Source: Candidatus Hydrogenedentota bacterium
GTDB lineage: Bacteria; UBA8481; J006
Assembly (NCBI GenBank): GCA_003697085.1
Contig: RFFU01000100.1
Location: forward strand, 1 to 25,226
Length of the DNA: 25,226 nt
Direction: 5' to 3'
The position numbers were made by a program, and so were the translations under genes. Position 1 is the first letter of the stretch. The number at the start of each line of letters is the position of its first letter. The notes under the pieces are model-generated. The model searched no databases and had not been told where the DNA came from. It saw only the letters and a program-made list of their open reading frames with translations. This document shows, piece by piece, positions 12,222-23,100 of this stretch.

Positions 12222-13826
12222 ATGAAGACGTCTTTCTCGGAAAATTCTCAAAGTCCTTCCCCTGTATGTGAAGTTCCCCGAACGAAACACCGGATGGCCC
12301 ATTCCGTTTTGGCCAACATCGCCACATCGGGATTCCTCTTTCTGGCGGGACTTCTCGCCGCCCGAGGGTTGGGACCGCGGGACTATGGACGTTTCTTCTT
12401 TCTGTTGGGTTCGTTTGAATCTTTTCGTTCCCTCTTGGACTGCGGCTGCCAGCAAGCGTTTTTTACCTTCTGTTCCACAAAAAGACGCACACGTCGCTTC
12501 TTTTCCCTTTATTTCTTCTGGTTAACTCTTCAAACTCTCATCCCCCTCGTCGTCATTGGATTCTTGTTGCCTGACCGTTGGATCGCCCGTCTCTGGGTCA
12601 ATGAAAGTCGTGGCCTCATCCTGCTGGCCTTTCTTGCTTATACGTTTCGTCAGGTTCTCTGGAACACGATTACCATAATAGGCGAAAGCTATCGCAAAAC
12701 CCTCCGCGTTCAGTGGTTGACAGCCCTATGGGCAATGTTCTATTTTGCCGGTCTCTTTGTCCTCTGGCGTTTCTATCTTCTCAACCTTATTTCGGTCTTT
12801 CTTCTCATCATCTTCGATTACGGAGCCGCATTATTGATCGGTTACGTTGCGGTAGGAAAAAATTATCCATTTGTTGAAGACGAAGGCGAATCCGTAGGAA
12901 AGATTCTCTCGGAATACGTTTCCTATTGCGCGCCGCTTGTCGTGCTTTCTCTCTTTTCGTTTTTGAGTGTTTATCTTGATCGCTGGCTTCTTCAGTATTT
13001 CGGTGGAGCATCCCAACAAGGGTATTTCGGAATTGCTTTTCGCCTTGTCTCCGTTTCAGCCTTGTTGATGACAGCCGTCACCCAGATTTTCTGGAAGGAA
13101 TTGGCTGACGCCGCCGGCCGGAACGATAATGCCCGTCTCAGAATCGTCTTCCAACGAATCACACGTTTCTTGTTCTCAGTCAGCGCCGTAATGAGTGCCC
13201 TCTTTATACCCTGGGCCCGAGATATTCTCACTCTCACCGTCGGTGCCGCCTATGGGAGCGGAACCGTCGCCTTCACAATTCTGTTGATCTATCCGATCTT
13301 TCAAAGTCTGGGGCGATTCAGCGCCATTTATTTTCACGCGACATGCAAAACAAAAACATTGACTGTCATTACGATCCTTCGGTCTTTGATCGGTATCGTA
13401 CTTCTTTACTTCCTCGTTGCTCCTCCGGACAACCCCTTACCCGGTCTCGGTGCCGGCGCCGTCGGTCTCGCACTGAAAACAGTGCTTCTCCAAATCCTCT
13501 TCGTGAATTTGATGCTCTGGTATATCCACAAACAAGAAGGTTGGCGTTTTGAATGGAAGTACGAATTGCTCATCCCCGCCGCCGCCTGCGCCCTCTCCTT
13601 TGCTCTCCGCGGCTTCATCGACGGCCTCATCCCCGTCTCCCCCCTCTCTCTCGGATTCGTTGTCATCCCCGCCTCAGCCCTTCGAATCGCTCTGTCCGCG
13701 CTCCTCTTCTTCCCGTCCGCCGCAAGCGTCTTCTTCCTCAAACCACACTGGTTCGGTCTCACTCGAGGTGACCTCAAACAGTTGCTCTCAAAAATCTCTT
13801 CGCTCCTCCGTCTGAATCGCGTTTGA
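12222..13826 (+). CDS. Wzx-like polysaccharide/O-antigen flippase
   Basis: The product is 534 aa from ATG 12222 (MKTSFSENSQSPSP). The frame is open further upstream to 12099, but that part is polar and unlike the family. After MAHSVLANIATSGFLFLAGL come about 12-14 hydrophobic segments, the arrangement of MOP/MVF-superfamily flippases. The family-typical early motif reads ARGLGPRDYGRFFFLLGSFE. Later segments include VVLSLFSFLSVYLDRWLLQY and QQGYFGIAFRLVSVSALLMT, which match the YLDR.ml...lG..g.Y..a..l pattern of Wzx proteins. It would flip lipid-linked oligosaccharide units across the inner membrane. It converges on the GT-C-like gene with a 31-base gap. The substrate cannot be inferred. The ribosome site is weak. 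Confidence 0.82.
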   Translation: MKTSFSENSQSPSPVCEVPRTKHRMAHSVLANIATSGFLFLAGLLAARGLGPRDYGRFFFLLGSFESFRSLLDCGCQQAFFTFCSTKRRTRRFFSLYFFWLTLQTLIPLVVIGFLLPDRWIARLWVNESRGLILLAFLAYTFRQVLWNTITIIGESYRKTLRVQWLTALWAMFYFAGLFVLWRFYLLNLISVFLLIIFDYGAALLIGYVAVGKNYPFVEDEGESVGKILSEYVSYCAPLVVLSLFSFLSVYLDRWLLQYFGGASQQGYFGIAFRLVSVSALLMTAVTQIFWKELADAAGRNDNARLRIVFQRITRFLFSVSAVMSALFIPWARDILTLTVGAAYGSGTVAFTILLIYPIFQSLGRFSAIYFHATCKTKTLTVITILRSLIGIVLLYFLVAPPDNPLPGLGAGAVGLALKTVLLQILFVNLMLWYIHKQEGWRFEWKYELLIPAAACALSFALRGFIDGLIPVSPLSLGFVVIPASALRIALSALLFFPSAASVFFLKPHWFGLTRGDLKQLLSKISSLLRLNRV

Positions 13827-13857
13827 ATCCTCCCGCGTTCTCCGACACCGCGCCCCT

Positions 13858-15816
13858 TCACGGAAAACCATCCGGACGAACTCGGTAAAGAACCGCGTCG
13901 TGCTCCTCATCAACCAACACGGGATCGCAAAATTGGTGAAAATACTTCCTCAATGCCAAACGATCCCGATCACAGGGATACCACGGGGAAATCCCCAGAA
14001 CCATTTTTCGAGCGTACTCCCGCGGAACATCGAGAATGTGCGTGTAACCTTTCTTCTTCACCCAAGCCGACACGCGAGCAGGATCGTGCCCCGACTCGTG
14101 AATGTACCGGTACACCTCTGGAAGATCTCCATCGGCCGTGAAATCGGCGTTGCGTCCGAGATAAAAGAGCGAAGGCTCGCCGATCGAAAGAACCTTGGCG
14201 TCCTCCGGTAGAATCCCCGAGGCCTCGCTCTGCAACCGATGAGTGCTCAACCAGTGATCGAAATATTCCTCCTCGGAAATTCCACCGGACAGATACGGCA
14301 ACAAACGTTGATACCGTTCCAGAATCTTTACAGAGGCACTCAGACTAACGACCAAAGCGAACACCACCGCCAGCAAGAATAGATTTCTTTCGCGTTTCGG
14401 CGCGTTTTCGACGAGCCGAATGGCGACGGCGGCTCCCGCCGGGACCAAGCCCACCAGGGCCGGATAGAGAAAACGGGCGATCCCGCCGGGAGCATAGGCG
14501 TGGCTGCCTCCGCCCGTCAGAAACCATATCACAACCGCTCCCGCCCCCGAAAACGCCGCTATACCCGCGGCGCCTCGTACCCCCAAGCTCAGAATTACGA
14601 GAAGAAGAAGAAGCGGACCATAGGGACCATCGAGTTGGCCGGAGAGGAAGAAAAGCATGCTGCCGGCAAGACGCGCCACGCGAAAAAGAATCGGGGCTCC
14701 GGCCTGCCCCGAAACACTCCTCCAAAGGAAAGTCTGTTGGGGCAGAAGCGCTCCCGTCTGAAAAAGATTTCGAAGGTGCCAAAACGCCGCCGGAAAACAT
14801 AAGAGGATCACGGCGCCCAGCACCGTTCCCGAATTCTTCCTCTCACGAAATACAAGATAAGCGACAGCGGGCAAGACGCCGTATGCCGCGGTCACCTTCA
14901 CGGAAACAGCGGAACCGAGAAGAAAAGCCGCTAATAACGTGCGGTTCCTTACCGCCGCACGAAGACCAACCAGATAAAAAAAAGCCGCCAAGAGGTCCGG
15001 CTTTGTATGCGCCACCAGAATCGCTCCCAGGGGCGTTGTCGCAAGAGCGGCGAATGTCAGCGACACCGTGAGATTACGCTTCCCGTCTGAAAGATTTTCC
15101 CGTTCGGAACAATCCGAAATCTCTCCTCCAAACGTCGCGCCGGCCAACGCCGTGAGAAGAAACGTTCCGAACAGGAACAGTGTGGCGGCTCGGCCTGAAC
15201 GATCCCACAACAGTGACTGGAGGAAGATCATTTCTCCCCCCTGATTGTACCGGTAATAAACGATCTCGTTCGGAATCGAAAGACTCTCTCGAGACAAATA
15301 TTGAACCGGAAGCCCCAAATGGTAGGTCAAGGCATCCATTCCCATCGGCGGAGGAAGCGCGGCCAAGAAGGCCCAAGCCATGCCGAAAACCCCTAATCCA
15401 ATCAGAAGAGACCTGAAACCGCTGACGCGCGGAGCCGACTTCAAAGGCTCTCCTCTTCCTTCCGATTTTCCCCTTCCGGAGAAAGATGACTTCAGCCAGG
15501 AGATCACCGCGATCGTGAGGATAACAATATCGGCCGCGCCAAGCATGCGACGCGAAAAAATCCCGATGAGATGAAAAAGGATGGGGAGGAGAGAAAGAAT
15601 TCCAAGCCCGACGGCCGTGCCGAAGAAAAAATCCGCTTGGCCCAACCATAATCCCATCCTTCTCGCGCCGAAAAGAAAGAGAAATGCAACAATGAGCGAA
15701 CGAAGTGGGAATCTTGAAAAGACCGGCATCCCCGTGTTGAGCCAGGTGACGACGGAAAACGTAAGGAGAAGCCCCAATACGATTATGAAACCACGACAGC
15801 GGCTCTCCCCTACCAT
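13858..15816 (-). CDS. Multi-pass membrane protein, GT-C glycosyltransferase-like
   Basis: The product is 652 aa from ATG 15816, with GAGGTG nine bases upstream; an in-frame TTG at 15861 is less likely. About 12 membrane segments fill the first 500 residues and a soluble domain of about 150 residues follows. The segment PPPMGMDALTYHLGLPVQYL, placed after the first few helices, resembles the acidic loop of GT-C (ArnT/PMT/DUF-type) transferases with its D-A-x-x-Y-H pattern. VAHTKPDLLAAFFYLVGLRA is also characteristic of such proteins. These enzymes use polyprenyl-phosphate sugars on the periplasmic face. The family call is by pattern only. The gene is divergent from lacI, and the operator near 15900 lies between them. 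Confidence 0.65.
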   Translation of the reverse strand: MVGESRCRGFIIVLGLLLTFSVVTWLNTGMPVFSRFPLRSLIVAFLFLFGARRMGLWLGQADFFFGTAVGLGILSLLPILFHLIGIFSRRMLGAADIVILTIAVISWLKSSFSGRGKSEGRGEPLKSAPRVSGFRSLLIGLGVFGMAWAFLAALPPPMGMDALTYHLGLPVQYLSRESLSIPNEIVYYRYNQGGEMIFLQSLLWDRSGRAATLFLFGTFLLTALAGATFGGEISDCSERENLSDGKRNLTVSLTFAALATTPLGAILVAHTKPDLLAAFFYLVGLRAAVRNRTLLAAFLLGSAVSVKVTAAYGVLPAVAYLVFRERKNSGTVLGAVILLCFPAAFWHLRNLFQTGALLPQQTFLWRSVSGQAGAPILFRVARLAGSMLFFLSGQLDGPYGPLLLLLVILSLGVRGAAGIAAFSGAGAVVIWFLTGGGSHAYAPGGIARFLYPALVGLVPAGAAVAIRLVENAPKRERNLFLLAVVFALVVSLSASVKILERYQRLLPYLSGGISEEEYFDHWLSTHRLQSEASGILPEDAKVLSIGEPSLFYLGRNADFTADGDLPEVYRYIHESGHDPARVSAWVKKKGYTHILDVPREYARKMVLGISPWYPCDRDRLALRKYFHQFCDPVLVDEEHDAVLYRVRPDGFP

Positions 15817-15865
15817 ATCCTTCACCTCAATTTTTTTAACTATCGTCTCTTCAATCCCCAACGTC

Positions 15866-15894
15866 TTGACTTTTCATTTTTTTCCGATTTTAAT
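15866..15894 (+). promoter_or_regulatory. Promoter of lacI-type regulator
   Basis: TTGACT (15866-15871) and TTTAAT (15889-15894) are spaced by 17 bases. The A/T-rich region lies 57 bases ahead of the regulator's ATG and immediately before the operator at 15897, so a bound repressor would cover the transcription start. Confidence 0.65.
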
Positions 15895-15896
15895 CC

Positions 15897-15913
15897 TTAT
15901 GCAAGCGTTTGTT
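15897..15913 (+). promoter_or_regulatory. LacI-family operator, copy 1 (autoregulatory)
   Basis: TTATGCAAGCGTTTGTT contains an imperfect palindrome centred on CG (TGCAAGCG...), the usual form of LacI/CcpA/MalR-type sites. It starts two bases after the -10 box of the regulator's promoter. Fourteen bases (TTATGCAAGCGTTT) recur exactly at 17249. It also lies upstream of the divergent GT-C-like gene. Confidence 0.65.
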
Positions 15914-15950
15914 TTTTTTGGAAAACAGAAAGAGGAGTTGAAAAACAGAG

Positions 15951-16976
15951 ATGAGTGTCACGATCAGAGAAATCGCTCGTACCCTCGGCCTGTCGGAATC
16001 GACCGTCTCACGCGCGCTGACGGGAAAGGCCACGCTCAAAACCTCGACAATCGAGCGGGTCAAGAAGACCGCAGAGGAGTTGGGTTACGTGCCGAATCTG
16101 ATGGCGCGGGGCTTGGCCGCTCGGCGAAGTGGGATAATTGGAATGGCAGTTCCAACCCTCGAATACCCTCACGGGGAATTTTACTCACGCGTCCTTCACG
16201 GGGTCGAACAGACCGTGACGCGTCTCGGCTATCACCTTCTTTATTTTCCTTACCGAAACGGAACCGCCTCAACGATCCCTTATCAAAGTTTCCTCGATGG
16301 GATCCTCCTTTTCGGCCCTCTCTCCAACGAAGAAACCTCCTCCGCAGTCCTTGAGAAGATCCACATACCCGTCGTCATCCTCGACGATAATCTTCCGGAT
16401 TATCCCAGCGTCTTTTCGCAAAATAGAGAAGGCGCCTCTCTGTTGGCTCGCTATCTCCTCAGTCTCGGCCACAGGCAATTCCTCTTCATCGGAGGCCCGG
16501 AAAATCACCCGACTGTTCAGCAGAGAGAAAAAGGGTTCCGCGAAACTCTCCGGAAGGAATGCTCCGACCCGACCCGAATCGAATCCCTCTATGTCGATTG
16601 GAGGGAGGACCATCACGCCGGACGCCGCGCTATGAGGAAAATACTCCAAAGCGGTTTGGACGAACTGACGGCCGTGGTGGGAGCCAATGATATGCTCGCC
16701 ATCGGGGCTCTTCTCGAGTTGCGGGAAAACGGCATCTCGGTCCCCGACCGTGTTTCCGTCGCGGGTTTTGACGACAGCCTCGCTTGCGAAATCGTTTCCC
16801 CTTCCCTGACCAGCGTCCGTCAGGCAGGAGAAGATATGGGAGAGGTCGCTGTCGAACTCCTTCATAACTTTATAACGGAAGAGATAACGAACTCCCGAGA
16901 AAAAGTATCCACTCAGACACGCTTGATCACGAGACAATCTACGAAGAGACGCTCGCTCGATAATCCCCCCTCATGA
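15951..16976 (+). CDS. LacI-family transcriptional regulator
   Basis: The product is 341 aa from ATG 15951, preceded by a GAGGAG 13 bases away. The N-terminal helix-turn-helix is TIREIARTLGLSESTVSRAL, followed by the hinge region YVPNLMARGLAARRSGIIGM. The hinge helix inserts in the minor groove at a central CG, matching the operators seen nearby. The rest is a periplasmic-binding-protein-like sensor with GHRQFLFIGGPENHPTVQQR, AVVGANDMLAIGALLELREN and VAGFDDSLACEIVSPSLTSV, the usual LacI landmarks. The ligand is unknown. Because the next gene is an exported GH81 glucanase, an oligosaccharide released from beta-1,3-glucan is a reasonable inference. Confidence 0.95.
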   Translation: MSVTIREIARTLGLSESTVSRALTGKATLKTSTIERVKKTAEELGYVPNLMARGLAARRSGIIGMAVPTLEYPHGEFYSRVLHGVEQTVTRLGYHLLYFPYRNGTASTIPYQSFLDGILLFGPLSNEETSSAVLEKIHIPVVILDDNLPDYPSVFSQNREGASLLARYLLSLGHRQFLFIGGPENHPTVQQREKGFRETLRKECSDPTRIESLYVDWREDHHAGRRAMRKILQSGLDELTAVVGANDMLAIGALLELRENGISVPDRVSVAGFDDSLACEIVSPSLTSVRQAGEDMGEVAVELLHNFITEEITNSREKVSTQTRLITRQSTKRRSLDNPPS

Positions 16977-17129
16977 TCCCGGGAACAGGCCCTCCTTTTT
17001 CGTCTGCCTTAAATCCGGTCCCATCTCCCCTCCCCGCGGAAAAAGACTACAAAACCCCGTCTTCTCCTTTTCGGCGCATACCCGCGCCCCTCCAAAAAAA
17101 AATCTCCGCTGCGGATTGAGACGGGCGGA

Positions 17130-20100
17130 ATGCACTCGAACTCTGCTCGGATAACCTCGAAAGAAACGAATCTTCCAACCTTGTCTTTAATCCCTGCCTC
17201 ATCCGGCGACGTTCCTTCTCTCTCCCGTCTCCCTTTTCTTTCCCATTTTTATGCAAGCGTTTTCATATTCTCCGGAAGCGTTCCCCTCCCTTATTCCCTC
17301 TCGAGGAAGCCCCGCGCAACTCCACTCCTTCGCTTCGCCGGCCTTTTTTTCGTCTTCTTCCTTCTCTCCGCCCTTCCGGCCCGAGCGGGAATCGTGCCCG
17401 GTCCCGGCTCATCCTCCTGGGCCGATACGCCGGACCTGAGCGAGTACCCGCTTGTTTTGCTCAACGCCGCCGGTACGGAAGGCGGAGGCCCGGAAATCTA
17501 TGCAACCGCGAATCTTCTCGGCACCGGACGCCCCATTCCAACAAACCGTTGGTATTCCTCCGTCGTCTCACAAAAGTATTCCTTTGCTCACTTCGGATTT
17601 CCTCTCGCCTATCAAGCCACCGCGAAGGGACTGGACATTGACAGTCCGGGATCCGGCATCATTGTCGGTACCGCGGACAATCCCGTCCAGATCGCTTCGT
17701 TCACGGCGGATATGTCGATCATTCCCACTTATGCCAACGGCGACAGTCTTCTTTCAAACGACGCCCGACTGGATACGTTCAGTGACTGGTACATTTCGGT
17801 CGTCTGGAGCGATACACCGCACAACTCCGGAGACACGCTTGTTGCCACGTACGGTCAAGGGAATCCTTATGTCTTTTTCGAGATGGCGGATTCTTTCCAT
17901 CTCACGCTCGATTTCGCCGGGACCGTAAATCTCTACGATTCTTCGGGTGCCGCCGTCCCGGTGGGAAATTCCATTCTCGACGACGCCGCGCGAATCGAAG
18001 CGATCTTTGCTTCCAATGCCCAATACGGCATCTTTCTTCCGCCGGGGTGCACGATCACCCACGTTCGAGGCGCTCCCAATTCTCAGATTCGAATCGATTT
18101 TCCCGCGGACACCGACCACTACTTTTCAGTCGCCGCTCTCCCTTCCGACGCCTTCTTCAATCTCTTTTACAACCACGCTTATGCCTGGCCGACGCAATCC
18201 CAGGTATCCTGGTCCTATAATCCGACGTCGGCGGAGATCACGGCGACCTACCAAGTGACGACAACCCCCCGCCGTTTCGCGCAAGCCACCACTCTGACGG
18301 CGCTTCTGCCTCACCACCAATCGCGCGCCGTCGCTCCGCCCCCCACCCAGGCGACTTACCGCACGATTCGCGGCACCTTGAATCTCGTTGCCGCCAATTC
18401 CTTCACGACCCGAGACAAATTTTACGGGATACTACCGTTTCTTCCGGATTCCGGAACCTACGACACCAATGCGCTCAACAGCCTTCTCGACCAGGATTGG
18501 GCCGACCTCGATGCCATGGCGCAACCGTACGCTATGTACATCGGAGGTCAGATTATGTGCAAAGCCGCCTCGATGATCCCCATCGCCGATCAGATGGGAC
18601 GCGCCGAACTTCGCGACTCCCTTATTGCCCGCGTCAAAACGGAACTCGAAAACTTCTCGACCTACGACGGCGTGGAACAAAAGGGCTACTATTACTACGA
18701 CCAAGAGTACAAGGGATATATCATCTACGATGAAACCTTCGGGAGTTGGGCGTACACCGACCAGCATTTCGGAATAGGGTACCATCTTTACGCCGCCGCC
18801 ATCCTCTCGCTCTACGACACCTCCTTTCTCGCCAACTATGGAGATTTCTACGATCGGGTTATCGATCACCTCTATGAATACCAACGCAACAACAACGAAT
18901 TCCCGTTTATGCGGTTTCTCGATCCTTACGAAGGACACGGCCACGCGCACGGTATGTCCCCCTTCGGCGACGGGAACAACCAGGAATCGACGGGGGAAGC
19001 GATGGCCTCGCTCGGAGCCGCGATTCTCTTCACGACGATTCGAAACAACAACGCGAGCCGGCGGGATGCCCTTCTCTGGGCTTACGTGACTCAAGCCGAG
19101 GCCGCACGGAAATACTGGTTTCACTCGGACGATGACATTTATCTACCCGGCTACGGCAAGGAGATGGCTTCCATTGTTTGGGGGGGCAAGGCCGAATACA
19201 CGACCTTCTTCGGCGGCGCTCCCGAACGCGTCGTCGGAATTCAAGCCACGCCCTTCTTCCCTACGACCCTCCATTTCGCGCGCGACTCCGCGCAGGTAAA
19301 ACTCATCTACAACGAAATGCAGGCCGCTCCCGGCGGTCCTCATCCCAACGAATGGTACGGCACGTTGTGGAAACTGGAGTCCGTCTTCGATCCGGCTCAA
19401 GCCATCGCCGATTTCGACTCCTCCGTTGTGCTCAACGAAGGACAATACCAAAATTACTCCAATATCTTCCATCACATTCACAATTTTCACGCGCTGGGCT
19501 CCATCGCCCCCAATGTAACCTCCGATTTTCCGCTCAGCGCAACCTTCGACAGCCCCGGACGGCGCAGTTACATCGCCTTCAACCCCTATGCGACGGCCAA
19601 GACCGTCACCTTTTACGAAAACGGCTCTCCTCTCGGCTCGATGACCGTTCCTCCTGGAAAGATCCTCGTCGAACATTTTCTTTCTTCCGTTACGGAAACG
19701 CCCGTCATCACCTCCCTCTCCGTCTCGAGCGATACTCCGGACCGATTCTTCGCTCCCGCTCCCCTGGATACCTCGCCCGCGGGAGACACCGTTTGGTTCG
19801 CCGCGGAAACTCAGACCATCACGATCACCGTGTCCGTGAAATCCAACAACGCGGACACGTTGACCGCCTCCGCGGCTTTCGATTCGCCTCCCCAGACAGA
19901 CGGAGCCGTGCCGCTCGAGGCGATCTTCCACCTCAAACCAAGGCACGCTGTCGCCGAAACAATCGTCGTTTTGACCGTGACGGACAGCGGCGGAGCCGGT
20001 GATTCCGTGCTTCTGACCTTTCGCCCCGATACCATCGCCCCCGATACCGTCTCCCTGTTGCAACCCCCTTCCGGCTCCTCGAATCAAATCCTTCCCACTT

Positions 20101-23100
20101 TCGAATGGTCTTCTTCCTCCGATTCCCAAAGCGGCCTCAAAAATTACATTCTCCAGATCTCCGGAAATCCGGGGTTTACCGTCCTCGCCGATTCCGCTTC
20201 TCTCTCCCCGCCGGACACGAATTTCACGCCCTCCGGCCCGCTGGCGGATTCCCTTTGGTTCTGGCGTGTCCTCGCCGTGGACAGCATCGGCAATGTCTCC
20301 TTTTCTCCAACCGATACCTTCATTCTTTCCTCCCCCCCTTCCGGTGTCTGGTACATCAATGATACCTCGAGAGTAGGAGATTCGTTCACCTTCGCTGTCG
20401 GCGCTCCCGACAATGCCGGAACCGCTCCCAACGCTCCCAAGAATTCCCTCGGAAACATTATTCCCCTCCTCAAGGCCGGAGAGACCGTCTATGTCGATGT
20501 AGGAGAAATCAGAGAGACGGCCGTGCTTTCCATCAACACAGGTCCCCTCTGGATCATCGGAGCCGACTCCTTCGCCGCCGACCTCGATTTCGGCGATTCC
20601 TCTTCATCCGGCTCCCTCCAATTCCAAATCCTCGATTCCGGCATTCATCTCTCGAATCTTCGGATCTCCAATGCCTTCACCGGTATCCATATCACCGCCG
20701 TGACGCCGAAGCGCGCTTCCGCATCCCTCGATTCCATCACTCTCCAAAGCCACGGAACCGCCCTTCTCGTCGATACGAATTCCGAAGGCTCTCTTTTTCA
20801 GAATATCGCGATCACCGGTTGCACCACCGGCATTCAAGTCATCACCTCCTCGTTCAATCGCTTCCAAGGGATCATAATCGAAACTCCGGTGGGAGGAGGT
20901 CTCGATTTCGTTTCCTCTGACTCCAACACAGCCCAATCCGTAACCGTCTTTTCCCCCGGAACCTTCGGCCTCGAACTCAATAACTCTGATGGCAATATCA
21001 TCGAATCCACCACCGTCTCGGACGCCGGAGCCCAGGGGTTTCTTGTCACGAACGGATCTGATTCCAACACGCTGCGGACCTCTTCGGCCCTTTCCAATGC
21101 CTCATCCGGATTTCTCATCACTTCCAACTCCGATTCCAACCTTCTCAGTACCAATTTCTCCAGCGGAAACCTCGATGGCTTCGAAATCACCGTCACATCG
21201 TTTTATAATCTCTTTTGGAACAACACCACCTCGGGAAATCTCAACCAGGGCTTCTCCGTCAACTCCTCTTTCAACTTCTTCGATTCGAACACGATCCGAA
21301 ACAGCGGTCAGCAGGGGATCATCTTGTTGGCCGACACAAACACTCTCACGAACAACCTTGTCGAAACGGCGGCACTCCAAGGCATCAATATTCAGTCCCG
21401 AAACAACCTTCTCTCCGGGAATACGATCTTGACGCCGGGGGACGCGGGTTTTCTTGTCCAAGGCACGGGAAATACCCTGGATGGGAACCAGGTTTCGAAT
21501 CCGGCGGCTCAAGGTTATCTCGTTCAAGCCGCTTTCAACGATATCTCAGGAAATACTGTGGTCAATGCGACGGCGCATGGTTTCCAAGTCGTAAGCACCG
21601 GCAACGACACCTTCACCGGAAATCTTGCGACGGGAGGCCTTCTCAGCGGCTTCTTCTTCTTTTCTTCCACGGGCCTCGTCATTGATTCCAACGTGGCCTA
21701 CGGAAACAGCCAGAGCGGTTTCTCCTTTGACGGCGACACGGGGCTCACCGTAACCGGAAACAGCGCGCGAGGAAACGTGCTTCAGGGCTTTTCCTTGACC
21801 AGCGGAAGCAACAATATGCTCCTCCGTGGAAACGCAGCCGAAACGAACGGCTTGGAAGGTTTCAGCCTCGTCGGCGGGGGGAATAACCGGCTCGAGAATA
21901 ACAGGGCGCGGCGGAACGGTTCCCACGGATTTCTCTTGACCAACGCGGACTTCGTCGTCTTTGAGGCAAACGAAGCCGAGTCAAACACCGGCTTCGCCTT
22001 CTTGCTCGATGCGAATTCCGAATCTCCGGTTCTTCATAAGAACAACATCCTGGCGGATACGCTGTGGGTCAGCGTGGACACCGACAACGTCGATATGACG
22101 CGGAACTGGTGGCATACGACGGATTCCAACCTCATCGCTTCCAGAATTCAGGGAAATTCCTCCGCGACCGCGCGCTGGATCCCCTTCCGCCTCGGAAAAG
22201 TAGACACGACCGCGGGTGCGGACACCGTGGCGCCCAAGGCTCCCGATACGGTCGCCGCGGTTCCCGATACCTCCGCCGGTACCATCGTCGTAACGTGGAG
22301 CCTCCCGACCACAAACGAGGAACCGAGTCCTTTTCCCGTGAATGCCTCATTCTTCACCGTCTATCGTTCCTCCTCCTCCGATACCTCCCTTTGGATCGCC
22401 ATCGCTTCCGTCCCCTTTGGAACCAATTCGTTTGCCGATTCCCATCTCATACGGGGTACAACTTACTATTATCGCGTGACCGTTTCCGATACGGGCGATG
22501 CGCGCTATCCGAATGAGAGTTTCTTTTCCGACAGCGAGGCATCCGCCACGGCGCCCAACCCGGTCGTCCGCATTACGGAAGTCCTCGTCCTCTCTTCTCT
22601 TCCTTCCCACTTCACCGCCGGAAACGGCATCGATACAACCGCTGGTTCCGATACCGTCTATTTCAATAACGTCGGCGCGGGGGGAAATCAGCAGGACACG
22701 ATCGTCGTCGCGATGAGCGGAGGTGAGACGTTATCGTTCTCTCAGATTTTCGGAGACGGCCCCCTCGAAGACACGACCGCTCCTTATGAATTTCTCGTCA
22801 TTATCGACCCCGGACTTTCCGATACCGTTCTCACCATCACCGCCGTCGAGACCACCGGAATGACCGCAGACACGTTTTTCCTTTTCTGGGATCGCGATAC
22901 GACCGCACCCGCCGGTGTTACCCTCGATACTCCCGTCGGAGGCACTTTCGTTGGTACTTCGACCGTTCAACTCGTCTGGACCCCACCCACCGACAGCCAG
23001 TCGGGTATCCGAGGCTACGTTGTTGAGGTTTCCGATGTTCCCACGTTTTCGTCTCTGCAGGACAGCGGTTTTCTCTACGCTCCGGACACCGCGTTTCTTG

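Noticed and set aside
17251-17439. Separate small gene starting at ATG 17251
   Set aside because: The frame is Ser/Pro-rich with no motif and overlaps the glucanase signal peptide in another frame. Its ATG is part of the operator sequence.
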